From NCBI GenBank assembly GCA_026692665.1, contig JAPLOF010000054.1, positions 106,735 to 170,734 of the forward strand: 64,000 nt of DNA. Direction: 5' to 3'. The position numbers and the translations under genes were made by a program. The notes below the pieces were generated by a model, which saw nothing but the letters and a program-made list of their open reading frames with translations, did not search any database and was not told the DNA's origin. Shown here in pieces: positions 47,800 through 57,902 of this stretch (positions are counted from its first letter, which is position 1; each line of letters starts with the position of its first letter). Source of the stretch: Planctomycetota bacterium (lineage in GTDB: Bacteria > Planctomycetota > UBA1135 > GCA-002686595).

Positions 47800-48303
47800 G
47801 TGAAGAAGCGGACGCGTGCGCGCGAATTGGCGCTCCAATTCCTGTACCAGCTCGACCTGCGCGGCGAGTCCATGTACGCCGAGGCGCGCGAGTTCGTCGC
47901 GGCCGAGGAACGCGACGCCGAGACGACGCGCTTCGCGCTGCGCCTCGTGCAGGGCACGCACGAGAACCGGACCGAGATCGACCAGATGATCCAGTCCGTC
48001 GCGCAGAACTGGAACATCTCGCGCATGGCGGTCGTGGACCGCAACGTGCTGCGCCTCGCTACGTACGAGCTCGTGCACTGCCCCGACGTCCCGCCCAAGG
48101 TCGCGATCAACGAGGCGATCGAGCTGGGCAAGCGGTACTCGACCCAGAACTCGGGCGCGTTCATCAACGGCATCCTGGACAAGATCATGAATCGCCAGCC
48201 GCCGCTCGCGGCGGCGGCCACCGGTGACGCCACCGCGATCCCGACTCCGTCGGTGCTCGACGACGAACTCCCCGGGAGCGCGCCGTCCACCGAGATCGAC
48301 TGA
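47800..48303 (+). CDS. nusB: Transcription antitermination factor NusB
   Basis: RARELALQFLYQLD...VVDRNVLRLATYEL...VAINEAIELGKRYSTQNSGAFINGILDKI. Confidence 0.95.
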   Translation: MKKRTRARELALQFLYQLDLRGESMYAEAREFVAAEERDAETTRFALRLVQGTHENRTEIDQMIQSVAQNWNISRMAVVDRNVLRLATYELVHCPDVPPKVAINEAIELGKRYSTQNSGAFINGILDKIMNRQPPLAAAATGDATAIPTPSVLDDELPGSAPSTEID

Positions 48304-48308
48304 CCCCC

Positions 48309-49232
48309 ATGGGCCTCTTCGACCGCCTGAAGGAACGCCTCGTCAAGACGCGCACCGCGCTGTCGGACGGGATCACGGGCCTCTTCCGCGGCGGTCGCCC
48401 GATCGACCAGGCCCTGCTCGATCAGCTCGAGGAGCTGCTCTACACCGCCGACCTGGGCCCCGTCGCGGCGGAGGTCACCACGGAACTCGCCCGGCTCCAC
48501 AAGCGCGGCGAGGTCAAGGGCGAGGACGACGTGCGCGACGCCCTGCGCCGGATCCTGCTCGAAAAGGTCCGCCAGGAAGACGCCGAGATCCAGTTCGTAC
48601 AGAAGCCCACGGTGATCCTCGTGGTGTGCGTGAACGGCTCCGGGAAGACGACTTCGATCGCGAAGCTGGCGCACAGGTTCCAGAACCAGGGCCGGAAGGT
48701 CCTCCTGGGCGCCGGCGACACGTTCCGCGCGGCGGCCTCGGACCAGCTCGACATCTGGGCGCAGCGCAACGGCTGCGAGATCGTGAAGCAGAAGCCCGGC
48801 GCCGACCCCGCGGCCGTGGCCTACGACGCCGTGGACGCCGGGATCGCGCGCGGCGCCGACGTGGTCATCGTCGACACGGCCGGCCGGCTGCACACGCAGT
48901 CGAACCTGATGGCCGAGCTCGACAAGATGCGGCGCGTGATCGAGCGACGACTCCCGGGCGCGCCGCACGAGACGTGGCTCGTGCTCGACGGCACGAACGG
49001 CCAGAACGCGATCCAGCAGGCGAAGCTCTTCACGCAGAGCGTCGCGGTGACCGGCCTGATCGTCGCGAAGCTCGACGGCACGGCGCGCGGCGGGGCGGTG
49101 TTCGCGATCAAGAGCGCCCTGGGCCTTCCGGTGCGCTACATCGGCACGGGCGAGCAGCTCGAGTTGCTCGAGCCCTTCGACCCCGAGGCCTTCGTCGACG
49201 CGATCGTCGGCACGGTGGCGGGCGCTCGGTGA
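48309..49232 (+). CDS. ftsY: Signal recognition particle receptor FtsY
   Basis: CVNGSGKTTSIAKLA, AGDTFRAAASDQL, DTAGRLHTQSNLMAELDKM, AKLDGTARGG. Confidence 0.95.
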   Translation: MGLFDRLKERLVKTRTALSDGITGLFRGGRPIDQALLDQLEELLYTADLGPVAAEVTTELARLHKRGEVKGEDDVRDALRRILLEKVRQEDAEIQFVQKPTVILVVCVNGSGKTTSIAKLAHRFQNQGRKVLLGAGDTFRAAASDQLDIWAQRNGCEIVKQKPGADPAAVAYDAVDAGIARGADVVIVDTAGRLHTQSNLMAELDKMRRVIERRLPGAPHETWLVLDGTNGQNAIQQAKLFTQSVAVTGLIVAKLDGTARGGAVFAIKSALGLPVRYIGTGEQLELLEPFDPEAFVDAIVGTVAGAR

Positions 49233-51412
49233 CCCGCGACGGCGACGCTCGGGACACGCGGACGAGCGCGGCCGACGTCGCGCAGGGACTGCTCGCGCTC
49301 CTGCCCGCCCTGGTGCTGGCGTGGCCGTCGGGCGGCCCAGTCGAGCACGATTTCGCGCCGCGTTCGACCGGTTTCGGGCTCGCGGCGCTGCTCGCGCTGC
49401 CGGGCATCGCGCTGTTCCTCGTGCGCCGCGCCGCGCCGACTGTGCGCGGATCGTGGCTGCTGCTCGCGCCGGTGCTCGCGACCGCGGCGTGGCTCGCCTT
49501 CGGAGATCCGGTCGATCCGTTCGAGGCGACGCGCGCGACCGTGGGCTGGGCGCTCGTCCTCGCCACCCTGCTCCTCGGCGCCGCCTCGGATCCCGCGACG
49601 CTGGCGCGGGGCGCCGCCTTCGTCGGGCTGCTCGCGGCATTCTCCGGCTACGCTGCGCCGCACGCCGGCGCCCTGGGGAACTCCGGCGCGACTTCCGAAG
49701 CCGCCACGCTCGGCGCGGCCGCGGGCGCCCTGCTGGTCCTCCGCGACCGCGGCGCCTGGCGCGTGCTCGGCGCGGCGGCGTTCGCGGCGTTCGTGGTGCA
49801 TGCGGCACGCGCCCCCGTGCTCGCCGGCGGCGTCGCGCTCGCCGTGGCGCTCGTCTTCACGGCGCTGGCCCGGCTCGGCCGGCAGCGTGTCGCGGCTTCG
49901 GTGCTGGCGGCCGCGGCGACGCTCGCGGTGCTGGTGCCCTTCGTGTCGCAAGGCGCATCCGCGGACCGCGAGCCCGGGAGGACGGACGCGCGCGAGACGT
50001 CGGCCGTCGACACGTCCCCCGCCAGCGGCGTCGGAGTCCGCGCCGCGATCCTCGCGAGCAGCGCGCGCATGCTCGCAGCGCATCCGCTCGCGGGTGTCGG
50101 CCCGGGCCAGTTCCCGGCCGAATTCCCCCCCTACCGCGATGCGCGCGAGATCGAGGCGAGCTCGCACGGCCGACTGCAGGCCGCCGAGACCGAGGTCGAG
50201 CACGCGCACGACGACTGGATCCAGCCGGCGCTCGAGCTGGGGCTGGTCGCGGGCCTCTTGTGGGTCGCCTTCCTGGCCACGATCGCCTGGGGCGCGTGGC
50301 GCGCGCTGCGCTCGGACGACGCGCACCGTGCCGCGCTCGGGGCGGGACTCCTCGCGCTCCTCGTGCACGCGCTGGCGCGCGCCCCGATCAGCTCGAACGC
50401 GGCTTCGGCGACACTTTGCGCGGCGGCCGCGGGCGCTCTGCTCGTGAGGCGGGACGCGGGTTCGCCGGCGTTCGCGCGCCGATTCGTCGCGATCGCGTCC
50501 GTCCTGTGGATCGTGCTCCTCGCGCCGCGGGCCTGGTCGCTGGTTCGGCACGGGTTCGCGCTGCATCCGCTGGCCGACGAGCGCGTGGACGACCCCGAGC
50601 GCCGCGAGCGCGCGATCCGCAAGGCCGCGGATTGCGCGCCCGATTCCGTGCTGGTCCGCTCGCTCGAGGCACGCCTCGCCGAGGCGCATGGCGAACCGCC
50701 CGGACAGATCGCGGCGCGCTGGGAGAGCGTGCTCGCGCTGCGTCCGCACCGAGTCGAGGCGCTCGTGCAGTTCGCGACAGCCAGCGCGCGCTCGGGCGAT
50801 CTCGCCGGCGCGCGCGCGGCCCTGCGCGACGCGCTCGAGCTCGACCCGGGCAACCCGCCCGCGCTCCAGAACCTGGCGACGATCGAATGCCAGGCGGGCG
50901 AGCTCGCGGAAGGCCTCGCCCACCTCGATCGGATCCCCGCGGCCCGCGCCCCCGACGCGGAGTGGTTGCAGGGCCTCGCAGCGCGGCTCGCGCTGCGCGG
51001 ACTCGACGTCGAGAGCGCGGCCCTCACGGCACGCGGCGATCCCACGCGGACCGGGCTCACGCCGGAAGAGCGCTACGCGCGGGCACGCGAGCTGCGCGCT
51101 GCCGGTCGGGACGAGCTCGCCGACGGATGGGAGGCACGCGCGCACCGCGCGTGGGCCGACCAGCACGCGGCCGCGGCCCGCTGGAACGAAGCGGTGCGCA
51201 GCCTGCGTCAGGACCTGCGCCTGTGCCTGGAGCGTCCCGGCACGGACCCCGTGCGCGTCCGGCTCGCGTTGGCCGCCGCGCTGCACGCGGCCGGACGGAC
51301 CGAGGAGGCTCGCCAGCAGCTCGCTTCGAGCCCGTCGTCCCCCACGGCGCGCGACCGCTCGTCCCTGCCGGCCTGGACGCGCGAGCCCCTGGCCGCCCTG
51401 GACCGCCCCTGA
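49229..51412 (+). CDS. O-antigen ligase-like polytopic protein with C-terminal TPR region
   Basis: HPLAGVGPGQFPAEFPPYRD...EVEHAHDDWIQPALELGLVAGLLW is the WzyC-like motif; TPR-like repeats follow. Confidence 0.75.
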   Translation: MTRDGDARDTRTSAADVAQGLLALLPALVLAWPSGGPVEHDFAPRSTGFGLAALLALPGIALFLVRRAAPTVRGSWLLLAPVLATAAWLAFGDPVDPFEATRATVGWALVLATLLLGAASDPATLARGAAFVGLLAAFSGYAAPHAGALGNSGATSEAATLGAAAGALLVLRDRGAWRVLGAAAFAAFVVHAARAPVLAGGVALAVALVFTALARLGRQRVAASVLAAAATLAVLVPFVSQGASADREPGRTDARETSAVDTSPASGVGVRAAILASSARMLAAHPLAGVGPGQFPAEFPPYRDAREIEASSHGRLQAAETEVEHAHDDWIQPALELGLVAGLLWVAFLATIAWGAWRALRSDDAHRAALGAGLLALLVHALARAPISSNAASATLCAAAAGALLVRRDAGSPAFARRFVAIASVLWIVLLAPRAWSLVRHGFALHPLADERVDDPERRERAIRKAADCAPDSVLVRSLEARLAEAHGEPPGQIAARWESVLALRPHRVEALVQFATASARSGDLAGARAALRDALELDPGNPPALQNLATIECQAGELAEGLAHLDRIPAARAPDAEWLQGLAARLALRGLDVESAALTARGDPTRTGLTPEERYARARELRAAGRDELADGWEARAHRAWADQHAAAARWNEAVRSLRQDLRLCLERPGTDPVRVRLALAAALHAAGRTEEARQQLASSPSSPTARDRSSLPAWTREPLAALDRP

Positions 51413-51452
51413 ACGTCGACGCCCGATCGCGAGCATCTGCTACCGTGTCCGC

Positions 51453-51857
51453 GTGACGCAGGACCAGGACCAGGTCGCGCGACGCACGAGCCAAATGCTC
51501 GGGGCCCACGTGCTGCTCGCCGCCGGCTGGATCGGCTGGCGGATCCTCGAAGGGACTCCCGCGTTCGCCTCGGCCTGGGGCGGGACGTTCGCGGCCTCCA
51601 TCCCGGGCCGGGCGCTGGCGCTCGTCACGCTGCTCGCGAGCGTCCTGGCCCTGTTCGTGGTCCTGGTGCAGAGCGCGCGGCTGTGGCGGGATCCGCGCGC
51701 GGCCGGCCTCTTCGTCGCCCTGATCGCCGCCGTCCCGGCGCGCGGCGGCGTCGACGTGCTCGACCTCGTCTACGTGGGCCTCGTCGCCCTGCTCGCGACG
51801 GCCTGGTTCGACGGCCGGTGGCGGCGCCAGCGGGCCGCCGCACGCCCCCGCGCCTGA
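51453..51857 (+). CDS. Small integral membrane protein
   Basis: 134 aa from GTG; several hydrophobic segments; no family recognised. Confidence 0.5.
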   Translation: MTQDQDQVARRTSQMLGAHVLLAAGWIGWRILEGTPAFASAWGGTFAASIPGRALALVTLLASVLALFVVLVQSARLWRDPRAAGLFVALIAAVPARGGVDVLDLVYVGLVALLATAWFDGRWRRQRAAARPRA

Positions 51858-51984
51858 GCCGGGAGGGGGGCGACGCCTTTTTACCGGGCTCGGTCTTTCT
51901 CCCGGCGGCCGCCTTCCCGTATCTCTCGAAGGACAGGCGGAGGAGGACGTAGCGCCCGCTCGTCCCAATCCACCGGAGATCTCG

Positions 51985-52713
51985 ATGACCACTGCGCCCC
52001 AAAGTCCCGCCCGCCCCGCCTCCCAGGTCCACCGCGTGCTCGTCGTCGAGGACGAGGAGGCCCTCGCGCTGGGCATGCGCGATGCGCTCCAGCACGCCGG
52101 TTTCCAGGTCCAGGTCGTCCACGACGGCCCGACGGGCCTCGAGCGCATCCGTGCGGAGGAGCCCGACCTCGTCGTCCTGGACCTGATGCTGCCCGGGATG
52201 AGCGGCCTCGAGATCCTGGGCCAGCTGCGCAAGGAGCGCCGCCCGGTGCGCGTCGTGATCGTCACCGCGCTCGCCAGCGAGAACGACCTCCTCAAGGGGT
52301 TCGAGCTGGGCGCCGACGACTACGTCAAGAAGCCCTTCTCCCCGCGCGAGCTCGTCGCGCGCGTCGAGGCGCAGTTCCGCCGGCGCGAGATGGAGACGAC
52401 GCCGACGCCGCAGCTCGAGCTGCCGGGCGGCATCTCGGTCGACCTGCACCGGCTCGAGGTGCACCGCGACGGCCAGGTCTTGCAGCTCACGCCGCGCGAA
52501 GGCGACATCCTCGAGTACCTGATCCGGAACCGCCACCGCGTCGTGACGCGCGACGACCTGCTGCTCGACGTGTGGCACTACAAGAGCGCGAACGTCGAGA
52601 CGCGCACCGTCGACATCCACATCGTCGGCCTGCGCCGCAAGGTGGAGCCGAACCCGGCCGAGCCGACCCTCATCCAGACGGTGCGCGGGAAGGGCTACCG
52701 CTGGTACTCGTGA
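51985..52713 (+). CDS. OmpR-family response regulator
   Basis: VLVVEDEEALALGM receiver with LVVLDLMLPGMSG and LGADDYVKKPF; winged-helix end VRTVRGKGYRW-type (IQTVRGKGYRWYS). Confidence 0.95.
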   Translation: MTTAPQSPARPASQVHRVLVVEDEEALALGMRDALQHAGFQVQVVHDGPTGLERIRAEEPDLVVLDLMLPGMSGLEILGQLRKERRPVRVVIVTALASENDLLKGFELGADDYVKKPFSPRELVARVEAQFRRREMETTPTPQLELPGGISVDLHRLEVHRDGQVLQLTPREGDILEYLIRNRHRVVTRDDLLLDVWHYKSANVETRTVDIHIVGLRRKVEPNPAEPTLIQTVRGKGYRWYS

Positions 52714-52812
52714 ACGGCACGCGCGCGTGCAGCGGAAGGGCGTGCGCCCGCGCGCTCCCGCCGCGAACCCGCGCGCGGGGGCTCGCCGTGACGCCGGCGG
52801 GATCGTGAGCTC

Positions 52813-54813
52813 ATGACCTCGGGACTCGACGCAGGCGGAGACGGGCAAGGCCCTCGGCGCCCGGGCGCCGAGGATCCGCCGAGCACGCCGCCGCGCGAAG
52901 CCCGGCCCGCCGCGCGACAGCCGCCGGGCGAAGCGACGGCGATCCTGACCCGCGCCGTCGCCGACCGGCTGCGGATGCGCCCGAACTTCCGGCCGCGCCA
53001 GGGCAGCCGCCGCGTCGCCCTGGCGTTGTACGTGCTGCTCCTCGTGCTGCCGACGGTCGTGCTCGGCGGACTCCTGTGGAACCAGCTCGATCGCGACCAC
53101 GAGGCCCTGCTCGCCTCGGTGCCGGGTGACGCGTCGCACGCCACGCGCCGCCTGCAGGAAGCGCTCGTGCAGCGCATCGAGGAAGTCGTCCGCCGCGAGG
53201 ACGAGCGCCCCTTCCTCGAGTTCCGGCCGGCCTACTTCCCGCCCGGCACGATCGGCGCGGAACTCGCCTTCGTGCCCTCGCCGCTGGCCGACGGGCCGAC
53301 GCCGTCGCCGATCCTGGCCTGGTTCTCGTACCGCGGCGAGGACGCTTCTCCGGACGAGCCCTTGCACCTGCTCCTCGGCTCGCGCGCGCGCGAGCCCGTG
53401 GCGCCGAAGCTCATCCAGGGCCTGCGCGCCGCGACCCTCGACCTGCGGAAGCAGATCGAGCAGGAGAACTTCATGTTCCGCATCCTGCGCGTCGGGGTGC
53501 CGCGCCAGGAGCACTACGCCGTCCCCGTCATCGCGATCAACCTGTCCGACGAGGACGACATCGACTGCCTGCGCGAGGAGCTGCCCGCGCTACGCGAGCT
53601 GCAGAACCAGTCGCAAGCGGTGACGATCTCGCCCTTCCGCCTGCGGTTCTGGCGCGAGAAGGACGACACGCCGCGCCTCGCGGCGACGCGCACGGTCTGG
53701 ATCCCGCCCGATCCCGAGCGCCGGGGGCTGCCTTCCTGCTTCGCGAACCTGGGTCGCGGCGTCGTCCTGCGCCAAGGGTTCTTCCTCGACACGGACTGGG
53801 CCTTTCGCGTCCTGCCGGCCTCGATCGCCGAGACGGTGCTGGGCTCGACGCAGCGCTTCATCCCCAGTGGAACGGGCCGACCGGAACGCGACTCGGACGT
53901 CTTCTCGATCCAGCCTCTCAAGGCGCTGGCCGTGGATGCGCCGCGCGAGGAGAGCGAGAACTTCGGCGTCATGCGCATCGCCGTCGACGTGCGGCACCTG
54001 GAGTCCGTGTTCCGCACGCAGACGATCCGGCTCCTGGGCGTCGGTGCGATGCTCGTCGTGTCCCTCGCCACCGGGCTCGTGCTCCTCTTGCGCAGCGTGA
54101 CCCGCGAGCTCGAATCCGCCCGCCGCACCGAGAACTTCGTGTCGGCCATCACGCACGAGCTGCGCACGCCCGTGGCGGCCATCAAGCTCTACGGCGAGAT
54201 GCTGGACGCGGGGTGGGTCGATTCCGACGAGCGGCGGCTGGAGTACTACCGCCGCATCGTGCGCGAGACTTCGCGCCTCGAGACCCTGGTCGAGCGCGTC
54301 CTCGAGAAGGGCCAGCTGACGCGTCACGAGGTCCGCCCCGAGCCCGGGGACCTGAACTCCGTGATCGAGGGGCTCGCGCCGTCCCTGCTCTCGCTGGCGC
54401 CCGAGGGCGTCGCCGACCTGCGCTTCGACCTCCAGGACGGCCTGCCCGAGGTCCTCCTGGTGCACGAAGGCGTGCGCTCGATCGTCACGAACCTCGTCGA
54501 GAACGCGCGCAAATACGCTCCGGTTGCCGCGGGCGGCGAGCCGATCCTCGTGCGCACCCGGCGCGACGGCGGCTCCATCCTGCTCGAGGTCCTGGACCGC
54601 GGACCGGGAATCCCGCCGGCGGAGCGCGGCCGGGTCTTCGAGGCCTTCTACCGCATGGGCGACGAGCGCACGCGCACGGCACGCGGAACGGGGCTCGGAC
54701 TGCACCTCGTCGCGCTGCACGTCGACGCGATGGGCGGCACCGTGGAGGTGCGCGGACGCCAGGGAGGCGGCACCGAGTTCCGCATCGCCCTGAAGCTCGC
54801 GCCCAACGGTTGA
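52813..54813 (+). CDS. Sensor histidine kinase
   Basis: H-box SAITHELRTPVAAIKLYGEML; NLVENARKYAP; DRGPGIPPAERGRVFEAFYR; two TM segments around a large sensor region. Confidence 0.93.
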   Translation: MTSGLDAGGDGQGPRRPGAEDPPSTPPREARPAARQPPGEATAILTRAVADRLRMRPNFRPRQGSRRVALALYVLLLVLPTVVLGGLLWNQLDRDHEALLASVPGDASHATRRLQEALVQRIEEVVRREDERPFLEFRPAYFPPGTIGAELAFVPSPLADGPTPSPILAWFSYRGEDASPDEPLHLLLGSRAREPVAPKLIQGLRAATLDLRKQIEQENFMFRILRVGVPRQEHYAVPVIAINLSDEDDIDCLREELPALRELQNQSQAVTISPFRLRFWREKDDTPRLAATRTVWIPPDPERRGLPSCFANLGRGVVLRQGFFLDTDWAFRVLPASIAETVLGSTQRFIPSGTGRPERDSDVFSIQPLKALAVDAPREESENFGVMRIAVDVRHLESVFRTQTIRLLGVGAMLVVSLATGLVLLLRSVTRELESARRTENFVSAITHELRTPVAAIKLYGEMLDAGWVDSDERRLEYYRRIVRETSRLETLVERVLEKGQLTRHEVRPEPGDLNSVIEGLAPSLLSLAPEGVADLRFDLQDGLPEVLLVHEGVRSIVTNLVENARKYAPVAAGGEPILVRTRRDGGSILLEVLDRGPGIPPAERGRVFEAFYRMGDERTRTARGTGLGLHLVALHVDAMGGTVEVRGRQGGGTEFRIALKLAPNG

Positions 54814-54912
54814 GCCGGGCGGGCCGACGCTCGCGACCGGCCGACGTCCACGCGATCGCGGGCGGCACGAGCCTCGTGGCCCCTGGGCGCGATTGCTGCC
54901 CCGGAATGCGAA

Positions 54913-54944
54913 CCGAGGCACGACCCGCGGGGGGCGTGCCTCGG
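54913..54944. terminator. Hairpin between convergent genes
   Basis: Perfect 10-bp stem CCGAGGCACG / CGTGCCTCGG, 12-nt loop, in a 169-bp convergent gap. Confidence 0.5.
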
Positions 54945-54982
54945 TGCACCCGGACAGGCGGTCCGAGCCGAGCCCTACTGCG

Positions 54983-56806
54983 TCAGGGCGTCTTCGGCTT
55001 CTCGCGCCAGGGCGCCATGTCGAGACCGAACTTCGACACCAGCGCGTCGCGCGAGAGGAGACCCGACTGCAGGAACGACGAGCGGTCCTGGTTGGCCATC
55101 TGCATCCCGAGCGTCTGCAGGTCCTTGGGCGTCATCTTCGAGACGTCCGGATCGCGGGCGCCGTCGACGCGCGACAGGAAGGCGCTGGTTCCGACGCGGT
55201 CCAGTTCGGCCTTCGGAACGCTCCCGATCTTGTTCGTGAACAGCGCCGAATTCTGTCGGAAGTAGACGGCCGCGGGCGCGTCGCCTTCGGGGGCGGGCGG
55301 CGTGTTGATTTCGGACCACTCGCGACGCTGCGCCGTGAAGCCCGCGTCGGCGACGGCCTTCAGGAAGGCGTCGCGGTCGACTTCGGGCTTGAAGGCCGGG
55401 GCGGTCGTGTCGTTCGGATCGGGGCGCGTGCCCAGGGCGTCGCGGATCTTCTCGAGCTTCTCGGTCGCGAGCGTCTTGGCGCGCTCGCGGGCCCAGCCCG
55501 CGAGCACCGCGTCGGCGACTTCGGAGTAGTCGGGGAGCTTCGGCGGCACGCGCGTCGAGACGCGGCCCATGACGAAGCCCTTCGTGTCCACGACGATCGA
55601 CGGGAAGAAGCCCGTCGTCTGGTCCGGGGTGAAGATGCGCTGGAGCGTGTACTGGCCGATCCACGGGACGGTCAGGGCGAGCCAGGCCTCCTGCGAGAGC
55701 GGGTCGATCTGGTTGCGGTACGTGAGTCCCAGTCCGGCGGCCTCCGCCGCGAAGTCGACCGTTTCGCCCTTGCCCGCCCGCTCGGCGAGGCTCTTCTGCC
55801 AGTCGAGCAGCGCGTTGTAGATGGGCGCCTGGCGCAGCGCCTGGTCCTTCACTTCCTCGAAGTCCTTGCGGAAGTCCTTGCCCGGCTCGGGCTTCTCGCG
55901 GCGGTAGAGCACGTAGCTGAACCCGGCGTGGAAGTCCTTCGCGAGCTGCTCGGCGTTCTCGTCCGCGGGGCGCGGGTACTTCGCGAGGAGCGGCGTGGCG
56001 TCGAACTCGCCCTCGAGCGAGAACGCCGCCAGCTCGGCCGAAGCCTGTTCCTTCGTGCGGTAGGCGTTCTTGTCGTTGTCCGGCAGGGCGTCGTACCAGG
56101 CACGCAGCCCGGCGGCGTCCGGCGCCAGCGTGCGCGCCTCCGTCTCCACGTTCGCGACCGGCAGGATCACGTAGTCGGCGGTGTACTCCTGGTGCTGCGC
56201 CTTCCAGCGCTTCTCGACAGCGTTCGGATCGGCGACCGCGACAGGCGCGGTGAGGAGCCCCTGGTAGCGCCGGTAGCGGATCATCCGACGCACGGATTCC
56301 TCGAACTCCTTCCCCGTCATCCCGTACATGCGCGGGTAGGCGAGGTACTGCTCCTTGCTCGGGAAGTTGTCCTGGACGAACTTCGCGACGTCCTTGTCCG
56401 TCGCCTGGATGCCGGCCTCGTCCGCGGCCGCCTCGAGCACGAGGAACGTGGCCACCTGCTCGTCCGTGACCTCGCGCTCGGCGACGCCCGGGAACACGAA
56501 CATCGAGATGGGCGCGAGCTTGCGCTTCTCCATCACGAACTCGGACTCCGACAGCTTGCGGGTCGAGCCGTTGGCGGACTTCCAACTGACGTAGGAACCG
56601 GCGCCCGAGCCGACCCCGAAGACGTTCAGCACCTGGTCGCTGACGCTGAAGGTCGTCAGCACCAGGATCACCAGCAGGAACGTCATGAGGAACCGACCGC
56701 GCTTCGTGCCGCGCGGCGCGGTGATCACGTCGTCCTGGTGCTCGGCTTGCGCCTTGGGATCGAGGTGCGTTTCGCCGGCGGGCTGTTTCTCGTCTGCGTT
56801 CGACAT
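54983..56806 (-). CDS. Membrane-anchored SurA_N/PpiD-like protein
   Basis: N-terminal TM (RGRFLMTFLLVILVLTTFSVSDQVLNVF), SurA-N-like ATFLVLEAAADEAGIQATDKDVAKFV; 607 aa. The longer track ORF to 58663 is spurious. Confidence 0.65.
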   Translation of the reverse strand: MSNADEKQPAGETHLDPKAQAEHQDDVITAPRGTKRGRFLMTFLLVILVLTTFSVSDQVLNVFGVGSGAGSYVSWKSANGSTRKLSESEFVMEKRKLAPISMFVFPGVAEREVTDEQVATFLVLEAAADEAGIQATDKDVAKFVQDNFPSKEQYLAYPRMYGMTGKEFEESVRRMIRYRRYQGLLTAPVAVADPNAVEKRWKAQHQEYTADYVILPVANVETEARTLAPDAAGLRAWYDALPDNDKNAYRTKEQASAELAAFSLEGEFDATPLLAKYPRPADENAEQLAKDFHAGFSYVLYRREKPEPGKDFRKDFEEVKDQALRQAPIYNALLDWQKSLAERAGKGETVDFAAEAAGLGLTYRNQIDPLSQEAWLALTVPWIGQYTLQRIFTPDQTTGFFPSIVVDTKGFVMGRVSTRVPPKLPDYSEVADAVLAGWARERAKTLATEKLEKIRDALGTRPDPNDTTAPAFKPEVDRDAFLKAVADAGFTAQRREWSEINTPPAPEGDAPAAVYFRQNSALFTNKIGSVPKAELDRVGTSAFLSRVDGARDPDVSKMTPKDLQTLGMQMANQDRSSFLQSGLLSRDALVSKFGLDMAPWREKPKTP

Positions 56807-57045
56807 CGGATTCTCGGGTCTCGCGGAGGGCCGCGGGTTGGCACCGGCGGTTTCGAAGCGCGGCAGTGTAGGGGCATCGTTTCGGGCGGCGCAAGGCGCG
56901 GCGCGCCCAGAGATCCGGGCGAGACTCCCGGGGATCGACGCCAGACGTCTTCCCGCTGCCTGGGATCGACCGAAATGGGTCCGGAAGCGAGCCGATCCGC
57001 CGTGGGGAGTCCCCCCGGGTTCGGCCGACGGCCCGGACGCGCCGT

Positions 57046-57780
57046 TCAGTCCTTGGCCAACTCGCCGTCGCGCGGCAGGTCGGCGAGGCTTCCGAGACCG
57101 AAGCGGTCGAGGAAGTCCTTCGTCGTGCCGTACTGAAGCGGATGGCCCGGGTCGTCGGAACGCCCGGACACGCGCACGAGGCCGCGCTCGATCAGCGTGC
57201 GCAGGATCGGTCCGGCCTGCACGCCGCGGATGGCTTCGATCTCCGCCTTGCTCACCGGCTGGCGGTAGGCGACGACGGCCAGAGTCTCGAGCGCGGCGCC
57301 CGAAATGCGCTCCGATTTGCGCACTTTCGCCAGGCGTTGCACGATCTCGCCGACGTCGGGCGTCGTGAGGATCTGGTAGCCGCCGGCCAGAGTCCGCAGT
57401 TCGTAGGGCAAGCCGCTGTTCCCGAGCCGCTCGCGCAACGTGGCCAGCGCGGCGCGGATGCGCTCGAGTTGCGGTCCCTCGAGCAGCGCCTGCAGGCGGC
57501 GCTCGCTGATCGGTTCGGGCGAGGCGTACACGAGCGCAGCCACCGCGCTGGCGATCTCGACGTCCGTGAGGGCGTCCCCCGCGCCGACGCCGTCGCCGGC
57601 AACCTCCTCGGCGGGCGCCGCCACGGCGAGGGCCTCGCCCGCGGGCGCGAGTTCGGAGACGGCCTCCGCGCGCGGCTCGGACTCCTCCCGAGGGGCCGTC
57701 TCGGCCTCGAATCCGGCCTCGGACAAGGACCCCGTGGCTTCCATGGCGGAGGCCCCTTCCCCCTCGATCGGCTGCGTCAT
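57046..57780 (-). CDS. scpB: Segregation and condensation protein B
   Basis: ALVYASPEPISERRLQALL...ISGAALETLAVVAYRQPVSKAEIEAIRGVQAGPILRTLIERGLVRVSGRSDDPGHPLQYGTTKDFLDRFGL. Confidence 0.95.
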   Translation of the reverse strand: MTQPIEGEGASAMEATGSLSEAGFEAETAPREESEPRAEAVSELAPAGEALAVAAPAEEVAGDGVGAGDALTDVEIASAVAALVYASPEPISERRLQALLEGPQLERIRAALATLRERLGNSGLPYELRTLAGGYQILTTPDVGEIVQRLAKVRKSERISGAALETLAVVAYRQPVSKAEIEAIRGVQAGPILRTLIERGLVRVSGRSDDPGHPLQYGTTKDFLDRFGLGSLADLPRDGELAKD

Positions 57781-57902
57781 CGGGTCGAGCTTGCACCCCC
57801 GCGCTGGACCGGTCAATCCTGTTTCGGTCCCGGATTGGCGTGGCGCCCCTCCGCGTCGTATCCTTCAGAGGTCGGTCTCCCTCGGCAGGGGCGAGACCAC
57901 CC

